Below the pieces are notes generated by a model. That model did no database searches, was not told the origin of the DNA, and saw only the letters and a list, made by a program, of their open reading frames with translations. Below, one piece after another: positions 24,883-33,378 of a stretch of 64,000 bases of DNA. Position 1 is the first letter of the stretch; the number at the start of each line of letters is the position of its first letter. This DNA comes from Bacillota bacterium. GTDB lineage: Bacteria; Bacillota; Clostridia; Peptostreptococcales; Anaerovoracaceae. Made by a program: the position numbers and the translations under genes. The stretch covers positions 101,119 to 165,118 of the forward strand of contig JAETTD010000006.1 in NCBI GenBank assembly GCA_021769295.1, given 5' to 3'.

Positions 24883-26187
24883 ATGGGTGACGGTAAGATA
24901 AAGGTAAAAAGTAAATACGCCAAACTGAGTCTTTCTATATTTTTTGCAGGCCTGAGCCTGCTGATATGCTATTACATTCTCTATAACACGGGCGACGTGA
25001 AGGGAATGCTGAGCAAGATAAACGATATACTGACTCCGTTTTACATGGGCATAATATTGGCATACCTGCTTTGCCCGATATACAACGGAACGCTCAGGTG
25101 CGTTTACAGGAGAAACAAAGGCAGGTTCAAGACTTATGTGAGGGATTATCGTGTGGCAAGGCTGATTGCCAGCCTGGTATCGTTTATAGTTCTGATTGGT
25201 ATTATTGCAGGATTCTTTATGTTGATAATTCCGGAACTCATAGAAAGTATAATAGGAATTGTAGGAATGATTCCCGATGCCCTTGATAAAGTTACGTCAT
25301 GGATAAATGAAAACATAGTCGGAAACGATGAGCTTGTTTCCTTGCTTCAGGGCAGGGTTGACAATATATTCCAGACTCTGATTGACTGGGGCCAGAACAA
25401 CGTCCTGCCGGGAGCCGAAGCGATTTTGTCCGGTGTATCCGTGGGAATCAAAGGCACTTTCGGAGCAGTGATAGATATATTTGTTTCGCTGGTTATCTGC
25501 ATATATGTATTAAACAGCAAGGAGATATTTCAGGCTCAGGCAAAGAAACTGATACTGGCCGTATTTTCACCGAAAAAGGCAGACGATATATTTGAATTCG
25601 GAAAAATCTGCAATGATACTTTCGGCGGTTTTATCAACGGCAAAATCATAGATTCCATAATAATAGGAATATTGTGTTTCATAGCTATGAGCATAATGAA
25701 ACTGCCTCTTGCGGTTCTCATAAGCGTGGTAGTTGGAGTTACAAATATAATTCCGTTTTTCGGACCTTTCATAGGAGCGGTTCCGTCGATTATACTGCTT
25801 ACATTCATAAATCCTGTCAATGCGCTTGAATTTGCGATTATGGTTGTTGTTCTGCAACAGATTGACGGTAACATAATAGGACCTAAGATTCTCGGAAAGA
25901 CCACCAAACTGGCAAGTTTCTGGGTTATGTTCGCAATATTGGTAGGAGGCGGCCTGTTCGGCTTTGCGGGAATGATTTTAGGCGTGCCTACCATGGCCAT
26001 AATCTATGTATATTTGTCAAGATATGTAAATAATAAACTTGTAAGCAAAAATCTCCCGAAAAACACGGAGATATATGAAAACTTCGATAAATATAAAATC
26101 AATAAGGAGGATATCTTTGGAAAAGAAGCGTGTGTTTCAGTTAGAGGAGTTCAAGAAGGATATACTGAGGAAGAACAGCAAGATTGA
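24883..26187 (+). CDS. AI-2E family (UPF0118/PerM) membrane protein
   Basis: A 434-residue protein with about eight membrane segments and the family pattern: early segments at residues 14-35 and 43-60, a long loop, and the conserved PLAVLISVVVGVTNIIPFFGPFIG and GNIIGPKILGKTTKL regions. Homologues are called AI-2 exporters or Na+/H+ antiporters, but the true substrate varies. Start at ATG 24883 (AGGAGAGG), not the TTG at 24850. Its last 71 bp overlap the start of murB in another frame. Confidence 0.88.
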   Translation: MGDGKIKVKSKYAKLSLSIFFAGLSLLICYYILYNTGDVKGMLSKINDILTPFYMGIILAYLLCPIYNGTLRCVYRRNKGRFKTYVRDYRVARLIASLVSFIVLIGIIAGFFMLIIPELIESIIGIVGMIPDALDKVTSWINENIVGNDELVSLLQGRVDNIFQTLIDWGQNNVLPGAEAILSGVSVGIKGTFGAVIDIFVSLVICIYVLNSKEIFQAQAKKLILAVFSPKKADDIFEFGKICNDTFGGFINGKIIDSIIIGILCFIAMSIMKLPLAVLISVVVGVTNIIPFFGPFIGAVPSIILLTFINPVNALEFAIMVVVLQQIDGNIIGPKILGKTTKLASFWVMFAILVGGGLFGFAGMILGVPTMAIIYVYLSRYVNNKLVSKNLPKNTEIYENFDKYKINKEDIFGKEACVSVRGVQEGYTEEEQQD

Positions 26188-27058
26188 AATTGCTGAAAAC
26201 GTTCCCATGAGCAGATATACGTCATTTAAGGCGGGAGGAAGCGCCGGAGCGCTTATAGAGGTAAAGGACATACAGGAACTTAAGACGGTACTTGTAACCG
26301 TAGCCGAAAAGAACATACCTCATATGATTTTGGGAAACGGCTCCAATACGCTGTTTAAAGACAGCGGATATGACGGGGTCGTAATAAAGCTCTCGGATAA
26401 TTTTGCAGGCGTTTCCGTTGAAAGATGTGAGGACGGCTTTGTGGTCAAAGCAGGAACAGCGATACTGCTTTCCACCTTGGCAAAGATACTTCTCAAGGAG
26501 GAGCTGACAGGCTTTGAATTTGCCGGAGGAATTCCGGGAAGTCTCGGAGGAGCGCTGTTTATGAATGCCGGAGCTTACGGGGGAGAAATGAAAGACATCG
26601 TGATGTCTGTTAAGGCGATTTCACCTGACGGAAGCTGTGAAAAGGTTTTTTCTGCCGACGAAATGGATTTCGGTTACAGACACAGCCGCCTTGAAGAAAA
26701 CGGATATATTGCAGTTGAAGCAGCTCTGAAGCTGCAAAAGGGAGATTATAACCTAATTGCCGCAAAGATGAAGGAACTGTCAGAAAAGCGAAACAGCAAG
26801 CAGCCCGTTCAGTATCCTTCAGCAGGAAGCACTTTTAAAAGGCCGGAAGGATATTTTGCAGGCAAGCTGATAGAAGATGCCGGACTTAAGGGAGTCAGCG
26901 TGGGAGGAGCTCAGGTGTCCACTCTTCACAGCGGATTTATAATAAACAGGGATAATGCGACGGCAACGGATATCCTCAATCTGATTACTTTGGTTCAAAA
27001 CAGGGTATATGACGAAACAGGAGTTATGTTGAAACCGGAGGTAAGAATTATTGGATAA
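26117..27058 (+). CDS. murB: UDP-N-acetylenolpyruvoylglucosamine reductase
   Basis: A 313-residue FAD enzyme that makes UDP-N-acetylmuramate for peptidoglycan. It shows the N-terminal SRYTSFKAGG, the FAD-binding LGNGSNTLFKD and GFEFAGGIPGSLGGALFMNAGAYGG region, and the type II C-terminus PSAGSTFKRP / HSGFIINRDNATA. Start is TTG 26117, 7 bp after AAGGAGG; the ATG at 26075 has no ribosome site and adds residues not seen in the family. The start overlaps the previous gene by 71 bp. The next gene overlaps its end by 8 bp. Confidence 0.93.
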   Translation: MEKKRVFQLEEFKKDILRKNSKIEIAENVPMSRYTSFKAGGSAGALIEVKDIQELKTVLVTVAEKNIPHMILGNGSNTLFKDSGYDGVVIKLSDNFAGVSVERCEDGFVVKAGTAILLSTLAKILLKEELTGFEFAGGIPGSLGGALFMNAGAYGGEMKDIVMSVKAISPDGSCEKVFSADEMDFGYRHSRLEENGYIAVEAALKLQKGDYNLIAAKMKELSEKRNSKQPVQYPSAGSTFKRPEGYFAGKLIEDAGLKGVSVGGAQVSTLHSGFIINRDNATATDILNLITLVQNRVYDETGVMLKPEVRIIG

Positions 27059-27803
27059 ATACGATAAAAAAGCATCTGAATACAGGATGATATATGACTA
27101 TCATACCCATACCGTCTATTCCCACGGCAAGGGCTCTATTGAAGACAACGTAAGGGTAGCGGCTTCAAAGGGACTGAAAGCCATAGCCATAACGGATCAC
27201 GGCCCCGGTCATCTGACATACGGAATCAAAATGTCGGAAGTTTCAAAGATGAGGGATGACATTGCAAGGGCCGGCGCCCTGTACCCGCAGGTCAAGGTAC
27301 TGCTGGGAGTGGAGGCAAATACCCTCAGGGTACCTCCGTATATCGACGTGACTGAGGAAGATAAAGAAAAGTTTGACATCCTGCTTGCCGGTTATCACTT
27401 CGGAATTATGAAGGCCGGCATGGTTCCCAATTATATAAGCAATCATACGGGACTGTTCAGAGGTTCAAAATCGAGCCTTATGGTGCAGAATACCGATATG
27501 ATTTTAAATGCTCTGTATGAGAATAACATCGATGTGCTTACTCATCCCGGCGATAAAGGCCCTTTTGACATATACGATATTGCAAGAGCCTGCGAAGATA
27601 CGGGAACAATGGTGGAAATCAACGCAAAGCACAAGCATCTGACCGTGGATGAAATAAAAATTGCAGCAAAGTTCGACATAAGATTTATCATAGGAAGTGA
27701 CGCTCATGTGCCGGAAAAGGTAGGAGACTTTAAAGAACCCCTTATGAGAGCCCTTGAAGCAGGGCTTGAGCCTGAGCGCATAGTTAATATTGAAAGGATA
27801 TAG
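27051..27803 (+). CDS. PHP-domain phosphohydrolase (YcdX-like)
   Basis: A 250-residue PHP protein. Metal ligands are visible in DYHTHTVYSHG, ITDHGPGH, GVEAN, HPGD and GSDAHVPE. These enzymes bind a trinuclear zinc centre and hydrolyse phosphates or phosphoesters. It starts with TTG overlapping murB by 8 bp and precedes rapZ by 1 bp; murB-PHP-rapZ is a standing order in Clostridia, normally followed by yvcK and whiA, which are absent here. Confidence 0.88.
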   Translation: MDKYDKKASEYRMIYDYHTHTVYSHGKGSIEDNVRVAASKGLKAIAITDHGPGHLTYGIKMSEVSKMRDDIARAGALYPQVKVLLGVEANTLRVPPYIDVTEEDKEKFDILLAGYHFGIMKAGMVPNYISNHTGLFRGSKSSLMVQNTDMILNALYENNIDVLTHPGDKGPFDIYDIARACEDTGTMVEINAKHKHLTVDEIKIAAKFDIRFIIGSDAHVPEKVGDFKEPLMRALEAGLEPERIVNIERI

Positions 27804-27804
27804 T

Positions 27805-28659
27805 ATGGAAGTCGTAATCATTACGGGTTTGTCAGGAGCAGGTAAAACCAAGGCCTCCGACTGGTTTGAGGACAAGGGATATTATTGCATAGACAATATG
27901 CCGCCTGCGCTAATAAAAAATTTCATAGAGCTGGCAATGACCGGAAAGAAGAAAATATCGAAAGCTGCTTTTGTGGTTGACATAAGAGGCGGGGAGTTTT
28001 TCGGTGACATGAGAGAGATGATAACGGCTCTTGAATCAGATGCAAATATTGACTTTAAAATTGTCTTTATAGAAGCTTCGGATGAAGCTCTTATAAGGAG
28101 ATTTAACGAAGCGAGACGGAATCATCCTCTTTCTGCTTCATCCATAACCAGAGAAGCCATACAAAATGAAAGAAAGCTTCTTGAGGAGCTTAGGAGTCAT
28201 GCTCATTTTGTAATAGATACTTCAAGTTTAAAGGTGGCAGAGCTCAACGCAGAGCTTGAAAAGATATTCAGTTCCAAAACTAAAAAGGATTCTTTCGTGC
28301 TCAAGTTTATGTCTTTTGGATATAAACATGGAATGCCGACAGAGGCAGACTGGGTGATAGACGTAAGATTTATTCCGAATCCATATTATGTTTCCAGCCT
28401 GAAGAAGCTTACGGGAAACAATAAAAAGGTAGCCCATTACGTCCTTAAGCAAGACGTAACCATAGAGTTTGTCAACAGACTTCAGGAGATAATCAAGAAG
28501 CTGGTACCGTGCTACGTCAAGGAGGGAAAGTACAGCCTTACTGTAGCTTTCGGCTGCACAGGCGGACAGCATCGCTCTGTAACGCTGGCCAACGAACTTT
28601 ATAAGATATTTACGGCAGAAGGCTGGAGAGTTACCCTTGAGCACAGAGAACTGCATTAG
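27805..28659 (+). CDS. rapZ: RNase adapter / nucleotide-binding protein RapZ
   Basis: A 284-residue P-loop protein with Walker A GLSGAGKTKA (residues 7-16), DNMPPALI, the HPL motif in RRNHPLS and the C-terminal domain FGCTGGQHRSVT, which binds a ligand (glucosamine-6-phosphate in E. coli). In Firmicutes it is known as YvcJ and linked to competence and cell-wall precursor control. Start at ATG 27805 with AAAGGA; a longer frame from 27790 was not chosen. It ends the murB-PHP-rapZ operon and is followed immediately by array E. Confidence 0.93.
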   Translation: MEVVIITGLSGAGKTKASDWFEDKGYYCIDNMPPALIKNFIELAMTGKKKISKAAFVVDIRGGEFFGDMREMITALESDANIDFKIVFIEASDEALIRRFNEARRNHPLSASSITREAIQNERKLLEELRSHAHFVIDTSSLKVAELNAELEKIFSSKTKKDSFVLKFMSFGYKHGMPTEADWVIDVRFIPNPYYVSSLKKLTGNNKKVAHYVLKQDVTIEFVNRLQEIIKKLVPCYVKEGKYSLTVAFGCTGGQHRSVTLANELYKIFTAEGWRVTLEHRELH

Positions 28660-28661
28660 AG

Positions 28662-29010
28662 CGGCATTAGAACGGCATCAGGCAGGCGGCGACCGGCAAG
28701 AGTGCCGTAAATCTTAAATTTTCTTTGAATTACGGCATTTTGACAGCGTTGATAGGGCTCAAATTGCCGTAAAGTTCGCAATTTCTTTTAAATACGGCAT
28801 TTTACAAGCCATAAGAAGGGTAAAACTGCCATAAATTTAAAATTTTTCTTGGTTCCCGGCATTTTGGAGGGAAATAAGGCAGCAAAAGTGCCGCAGATGG
28901 GAGATTTTCTTAAGTCTGCGGCACTTTACAATTCAGACAGTTGCGGCGGCACCATTTTCTGCCAACATTCGGCCGTGCCCGCCTGTTCCGCCACCCCCAC
29001 ATTCGGCAGT
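28662..29010. repeat. array E: CGGCA/TGCCG lattice array with CAACATTCG tail
   Basis: CGGCA at 28673, 28733, 28795, 28857, 28919 and TGCCG (TGCCA at 28827) at 28703, 28765, 28827, 28889. Steps: 30, 30, 32, 30, 32, 30, 32, 30 bp. An extra CGGCA lies at 28662. Spacers between words differ in every unit. After 28925 the array passes into a tail with two CNACATTCGGC boxes (about 28962 and 28996), the same tail as elements B and F. No gene in 28660-29104. Confidence 0.85.
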
Positions 29011-29045
29011 GCGCCCATTTTTTTGGAAAATCTTGAAAAAACCTC

Positions 29046-29076
29046 TTGACTATATGGTAACTATATACTTTACACT
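29046..29076 (+). promoter_or_regulatory. MerR-type promoter with 19-bp spacer
   Basis: TTGACT (29046-29051) and TACACT (29071-29076) are separated by 19 bp, the long spacing that MerR-family activators correct. The spacer is filled by a near-perfect palindrome CTATATGGTAACTATATA. The MerR protein encoded at 30537..31343, convergent to the transporter, is the likely activator. Confidence 0.7.
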
Positions 29077-29104
29077 GTAATTACCAATGAAAGAGGTGAA
29101 TAAA

Positions 29105-30523
29105 ATGAAACTTAGCTTTAAAACAAAGCTATCTTACGGTGTAGGCGCAATCTGTGATAACGCCATGTATATGCTCGCAGGTACTTACCTGCTTCTGTTT
29201 TTAACTACTGTAGCGGGAGTAAACCCTGCCGTTGCCGGAACGATTTCTGCGATAGGCTCAGTGTGGGAAGCCTTATGTGCTCCTGTAGTGGGGTTTAAGT
29301 CCGATACTGCGATAACAAGATACGGAAGAAGAAAACCTTTTCTGCTTGCAGCAGCTTTTCCTGTTGCAATAGTGACCAGCTTGCTGTTTACGGCAATTGA
29401 CGCTACGGAAACGGTCAAAATAATATATTATATAGCCATGGTTCTGATGTTTTGGACCTGTTTCTCATCCTTCTTTGTCCCTTATTTGGCATGGGGCTCG
29501 GATCTGACCGACGACTATAACGAAAGAACCGTTCTGCGTTCTTTTGCGTATATATTTAATCAGGTCGGAATGTGCATAGGAATGGTATTGCCTTCTATCG
29601 TCGTAGACTATTGCATGAACATAGGAAAGAGTCAGCAGCAATCGTGGCAGATAGTGGGTATCATGGTAGGCGTATGCGGTGCCGCAGCTCTGCTTGCCTG
29701 TGCTCTTTCAATAAAAACAGACGATGTAAAAAACTTTGTAAAGCCGAAAAAAGAAAAGGGGCAGTCTGTAATAAGAGCATTGCCTTCCATGATGAAAGAA
29801 TATTGGAATATATTAAAACTGAAACCTATCAGAGTGATAATAGGAGCAAGTTTGGCGTACCTGATTGCAAATATCACCTTCTCGTCAGACAGAGTCTTCT
29901 TTATGAAATTCAACATGGGAATGGGTGAAAAGACCATTTCCGCCATGCTGCTGATGATAACCGTAGCAGGAGTTGCAACAGTTCCGCTCATTACAAAGCT
30001 GGCAGGCAGATTTGACAAGAAAGACGTATTTATGGGAGTGATAGGAATCTGCGGAATTCTTATGATGTCAACACGAATCATAGGAGTGGATTCTTTCGGA
30101 GTGCTGGTTGTCGTATGCCTCCTTTATGCAGCCGCCAACGCATGCTACTGGCAGCTTATGCCGTCTATGATATACGATGTGTGCGAGGCAGAGGAGCTGG
30201 TGTCCGGTGAAAAGCATTCAGGCGCAGTCATCTCGCTGCAAGCCCTGTCGGAATCCATATCCATAGCGGTCGGCGTACAGACTCTTGGACTGATTCTGCA
30301 AATGGCAGGCTTTGACAATGATGCGGCAATGCAGTCACATACAGCCCTCGCTTGGGTGGAAAACGCCTTTGTGGTAATTCCGGGAGCGGCCATGGTTGCT
30401 GCAGCCCTTATCATAAGAAAATTCCCGATGACGAAGGAAGTATTTACGCAGGTAAAAGATGCCCTCGACAGAAGAAAACAGGGTGAAGAAGTGGATATAA
30501 ACCAATTTAAAGAGCTGTTTTGA
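29105..30523 (+). CDS. GPH-family (MelB-like) sugar/cation symporter, MFS
   Basis: A 472-residue transporter with 12 membrane segments. The GPH pattern is clear: KTKLSYGVGAICDN at the N-terminus, ATRYGRRKPFLLAA-type loop (TRYGRRKPFLL) between segments 2 and 3, and PYLAWGSDLTDDYNERT near residue 130. Probable substrates are glycosides or uronides with Na+ or H+. Start at ATG 29105 (AGAGGTG), six codons inside a longer frame. Single gene behind a MerR-type promoter and ended by the hairpin at 30509. Confidence 0.9.
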   Translation: MKLSFKTKLSYGVGAICDNAMYMLAGTYLLLFLTTVAGVNPAVAGTISAIGSVWEALCAPVVGFKSDTAITRYGRRKPFLLAAAFPVAIVTSLLFTAIDATETVKIIYYIAMVLMFWTCFSSFFVPYLAWGSDLTDDYNERTVLRSFAYIFNQVGMCIGMVLPSIVVDYCMNIGKSQQQSWQIVGIMVGVCGAAALLACALSIKTDDVKNFVKPKKEKGQSVIRALPSMMKEYWNILKLKPIRVIIGASLAYLIANITFSSDRVFFMKFNMGMGEKTISAMLLMITVAGVATVPLITKLAGRFDKKDVFMGVIGICGILMMSTRIIGVDSFGVLVVVCLLYAAANACYWQLMPSMIYDVCEAEELVSGEKHSGAVISLQALSESISIAVGVQTLGLILQMAGFDNDAAMQSHTALAWVENAFVVIPGAAMVAAALIIRKFPMTKEVFTQVKDALDRRKQGEEVDINQFKELF

Positions 30524-30538
30524 TAACAGCTCTTTTTT
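30509..30538. terminator. bidirectional terminator between the symporter and merR genes
   Basis: AAAGAGCTGTT and AACAGCTCTTT form an 11-bp stem with loop TTGAT, followed by TTTTTAT on the plus strand and preceded by A-rich sequence for the minus strand. It includes the stop codon of the symporter. Confidence 0.85.
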
Positions 30539-31343
30539 ATAAAATATTTATGGACAGTCTTACAAGATAGTTGAAATATCCTTCCGTGGAAAGGTCGTCC
30601 CAGATTACGTCCTCGTAAAAGTATTCTCCCAGCCTGAGATTGTTTTGCGAAGCGTATTCAATAATTTTAAGGCAGTTTGGCCTTACGTTTTCATATCCAT
30701 GGTTGTCATATACGATGATATAATCGCCTTCCGGGGCGCAAAGCGAAGCAGAACCGAAATCTTCTTCAACTACCGTATAGAATTTTGAATACTTGTAGCC
30801 GGCTTCCGATACGTCCGAGAGAGGAATGAGTCCTCCGATTGGACAGGCATTATACAGCCCCAAAGAATCACAGTAATTTAGATGATAACCGAGAGCCTTG
30901 ATGACTGCGGCGTCATTGTCAGGTCCGTTATAATCGGAAGTCACCATAGTACGCTTGGGAAGACGCCGTGTGACTATGACACCGGGCGCCGCTTCCTGCC
31001 CTTCACGGGTAACACGGATTTTGTTTTCTATGTATTTTTTTGACCATTCAAGAGCCCGTATCTTTTTATCTATCTCGGACTTCTTGGATTTCATCAGTTC
31101 TATGAGCGCTTCGGGAGAACGGTTATCCATGTGAGCCTTGATTTCCTTGATGTGAACCCCCAAATCCCTGAGCATGGCTATAACCGTAAAAGTCTCGATT
31201 TGCGTGTAGGAATAGTAACGATAGCCGTTTTCGCCCACAATGTCGGGGCTGAAAATACCTTCCTGGTCATAGTAAAAAAGCGTCTGCTTGTTCACGCCGC
31301 ATATCTTGGCAAATTCTCCCGTAGTAAAATAATTCTTGTTCAT
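30537..31343 (-). CDS. MerR-family regulator with GyrI-like ligand domain
   Basis: A 268-residue BmrR/Mta-type regulator. The N-terminal winged helix is [28 protein letters not shown] with wing [13 protein letters not shown]; a coiled-coil dimer helix spans residues 80-115; the C-terminal half from about residue 120 has GyrI-type ligand-binding features (a final [10 protein letters not shown] segment with acidic residues). It likely binds a hydrophobic or cationic ligand and activates the adjacent symporter promoter. Confidence 0.88.
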   Translation of the reverse strand: MNKNYFTTGEFAKICGVNKQTLFYYDQEGIFSPDIVGENGYRYYSYTQIETFTVIAMLRDLGVHIKEIKAHMDNRSPEALIELMKSKKSEIDKKIRALEWSKKYIENKIRVTREGQEAAPGVIVTRRLPKRTMVTSDYNGPDNDAAVIKALGYHLNYCDSLGLYNACPIGGLIPLSDVSEAGYKYSKFYTVVEEDFGSASLCAPEGDYIIVYDNHGYENVRPNCLKIIEYASQNNLRLGEYFYEDVIWDDLSTEGYFNYLVRLSINIL

Positions 31344-31441
31344 CTTTCACCTCAAGGTTATTGTAGCATTTTAAGCGAAAAAAGACAAACCCTTTGATAG
31401 TTGGGATATATTGTTGTAAAATATCCATAGGAGGAAAAGAT

Positions 31442-32383
31442 ATGCAGTATATACAGGTTGATATAGAAGTAAAAGCGGAGGAACTGGAGCCGGTGGTCGG
31501 CGTTCTCCTGCTAAGGGGTATCGAAGATACGGTTGTGGAAGACCCGGCGGATTTGGAAAGGTTATTGAATAAAGAAGAGGACTATGAATGGGACTACATA
31601 TCCGAAGATGTGCTTGCAAAAAAAGACGGCAAGCCTAAGGTTACATTTTACCTTGAAGATACGCCGGAAAACAGAAAATATGCGGAAGATGTAATCAGCA
31701 GCGTAAGGGAGGCTTTCCCGGAGGCCGAAATTAAAATGTTTGCTGACGATGATTCCGAATGGAAGGACAAGTGGAAGGAATACTTTAAACCCGCAAAAGT
31801 AGGGAAACGAATCGTGGTAAAGCCCACATGGGAAGAATACCAGGCCAAAGACGGCGAGTTGGTTGTGGAGATAGATCCGGGAATGGCATTCGGAACAGGA
31901 ACTCACGAAACCACCTCCCTGTGCCTAAGGCTTATGGAAGATTACCTGATGCCGGGAGACAAGGTTCTCGATGTGGGATGTGGCTCCGGTATTTTATCCG
32001 TGGGAGCGGCCCTTCTGGGAGCAGGGCAGACTTTGGCAGTGGATATAGACCCGGAGGCTGTCAGAGTGTCGCTGGAAAACATTGAACTTAACCGATGCGG
32101 CAGTACCGTAAAAGTGCAGCAGGGAGACCTGGTGGAAGGCATAGATTTTAAAGCGGATGTGGTGGTTGCCAACCTTATGGCGGATCTGGTAATGATGCTC
32201 AGCGAACATGCGGCAAAACATATGCTTCCCGGGGGAATATATATATCCTCCGGCATACTTGTGGAAAAAGAAGAGCGGGTAGCTGCCGCAATAAGAAAAT
32301 GCGGATTTGAAATTAAAGAAATAAGAGAGGACGGCATGTGGTGTGCCATTGCCGCCAGCTTGCCCGAGGTGGAGAATGAGTAG
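31442..32383 (+). CDS. prmA: ribosomal protein L11 methyltransferase
   Basis: A 313-residue SAM-dependent methyltransferase. It has an N-terminal substrate-recognition domain (residues 1-125) and the Rossmann domain with GTGTHETTSLC, VLDVGCGSGILSVGA and VVANLMADLV (the N-x-x-A variant of the NPPY motif seen in PrmA). It trimethylates ribosomal protein L11. Start at ATG 31442 with AGGAGG. The end overlaps rsmE by 8 bp. Confidence 0.93.
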   Translation: MQYIQVDIEVKAEELEPVVGVLLLRGIEDTVVEDPADLERLLNKEEDYEWDYISEDVLAKKDGKPKVTFYLEDTPENRKYAEDVISSVREAFPEAEIKMFADDDSEWKDKWKEYFKPAKVGKRIVVKPTWEEYQAKDGELVVEIDPGMAFGTGTHETTSLCLRLMEDYLMPGDKVLDVGCGSGILSVGAALLGAGQTLAVDIDPEAVRVSLENIELNRCGSTVKVQQGDLVEGIDFKADVVVANLMADLVMMLSEHAAKHMLPGGIYISSGILVEKEERVAAAIRKCGFEIKEIREDGMWCAIAASLPEVENE

Positions 32384-33113
32384 ATTTTTTGCGGAACCGA
32401 CGGATATTGACGGAAAATATATTTTTATAAAGAACAGAGACGATTTGCACCACATGAAAAAGGTCCTGAGATTATCTGCCGGCGATGAGGCGGACATATC
32501 CGACGGCCTGACCTGGGAATACAGAGCAAGGCTTGAGCAGATAAATGATGAAAAAGCCACATTTGTCATCTTAGACAAGCAAAAATTTGCACGGGAGCCG
32601 GAGCTCTGCATAACTCTGTATCAGGGAATCCCCAAGGCGGGGAAGATGGAAGGAATAATCCAAAAATCCGTCGAGCTGGGTGTTCACAACATCGTGCCGG
32701 TTTTTATGGAAAGAACCGTAGTGGTGGATAAGGGAAACTTTGAGAAGAAACTGCGGCGCTGGCAGAAGGTGAGCGATGAGGCGGTGAAGCAGTGCAGGAG
32801 GGGAATAATTCCGTCGGTGGATGAAGCTCTTAAATTCTCCCAAATGGTGCAGGAACTGTCCGATTACGACTTGGTGATTTTTCCTTATGAAAACGAAAAC
32901 AATGTGACGATAAAAGAGAGCCTCCGTGGGCTTGACCGCAAACCAAAGACGGTGGCCGTCATCATAGGACCTGAGGGAGGCTTCAGCGATAATGAAGCCA
33001 AGCTGCTGACAGACGCCGGAACGGAGAGAGTGTCCTTGGGCAAAACCATACTGCGCACCGAAACCGCAGGGCCTGCGGCTATCGCTATGATAATGTACGA
33101 ATTGGAATTGTAA
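32376..33113 (+). CDS. rsmE: 16S rRNA (uracil1498-N3)-methyltransferase
   Basis: A 245-residue SPOUT methyltransferase with an N-terminal PUA-like domain (SRFFAEP start) and the knotted C-terminal domain: KSVELGVHNIVPV, IGPEGGFSDNEA and VSLGKTILRTETA. It methylates U1498 in 16S rRNA. The ATG at 32376 overlaps the prmA stop; prmA-rsmE is a standing pair in Firmicutes. A strong terminator follows. Confidence 0.93.
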   Translation: MSRFFAEPTDIDGKYIFIKNRDDLHHMKKVLRLSAGDEADISDGLTWEYRARLEQINDEKATFVILDKQKFAREPELCITLYQGIPKAGKMEGIIQKSVELGVHNIVPVFMERTVVVDKGNFEKKLRRWQKVSDEAVKQCRRGIIPSVDEALKFSQMVQELSDYDLVIFPYENENNVTIKESLRGLDRKPKTVAVIIGPEGGFSDNEAKLLTDAGTERVSLGKTILRTETAGPAAIAMIMYELEL

Positions 33114-33116
33114 TGA

Positions 33117-33159
33117 AAAAGAGTGCCCCTAAGCTTTATGGCTTTGGGGACACTCTTTT
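33117..33159 (+). terminator. terminator after prmA-rsmE
   Basis: AAAAGAGTGCCCC and GGGGACACTCTTTT form a stem with one mismatch and a 16-nt loop, ending in TTTT-G-TT. The A-rich left side would also work for the minus-strand small gene. Confidence 0.8.
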
Positions 33160-33184
33160 GTTACAGAGTCAAAAATATTTTGCC

Positions 33185-33349
33185 TTACGCTTCTTCTTTC
33201 TGCCACTGCAAAACCTTGCGATAGGTGCTGCATCCGAATATGATGCCAACGACCAAAACACCTGCAATGCTTAAATTTCTTACGATTTTGGAAACGTCTA
33301 CGCTGACTGTAATATCGGCAGTCTTTTCATTTTTATTTGGTAAATTCAC
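33185..33349 (-). CDS. small single-pass membrane protein (54 aa)
   Basis: A short frame from GTG 33349 to TAA 33185, preceded by AGGGGGTGAG. The product has a polar N-terminus (NLPNKNEKTADITVSVDVSK), one hydrophobic segment (residues 27-42, IAGVLVVGIIFG) and a basic-acidic tail YRKVLQWQKEEA. It lies 29 bp after the polysaccharide deacetylase on the same strand and is ended by the hairpin at 33117. Coding is supported by the ribosome site and the membrane-protein pattern. No family recognised. Confidence 0.6.
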   Translation of the reverse strand: MNLPNKNEKTADITVSVDVSKIVRNLSIAGVLVVGIIFGCSTYRKVLQWQKEEA

Positions 33350-33378
33350 TTAGCTCACCCCCTAATAAGGACATTTTA

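Noticed and set aside
28849..29049. 66-residue reading frame in array E
   Set aside because: Formed by array words and the C-rich tail; no ribosome site.
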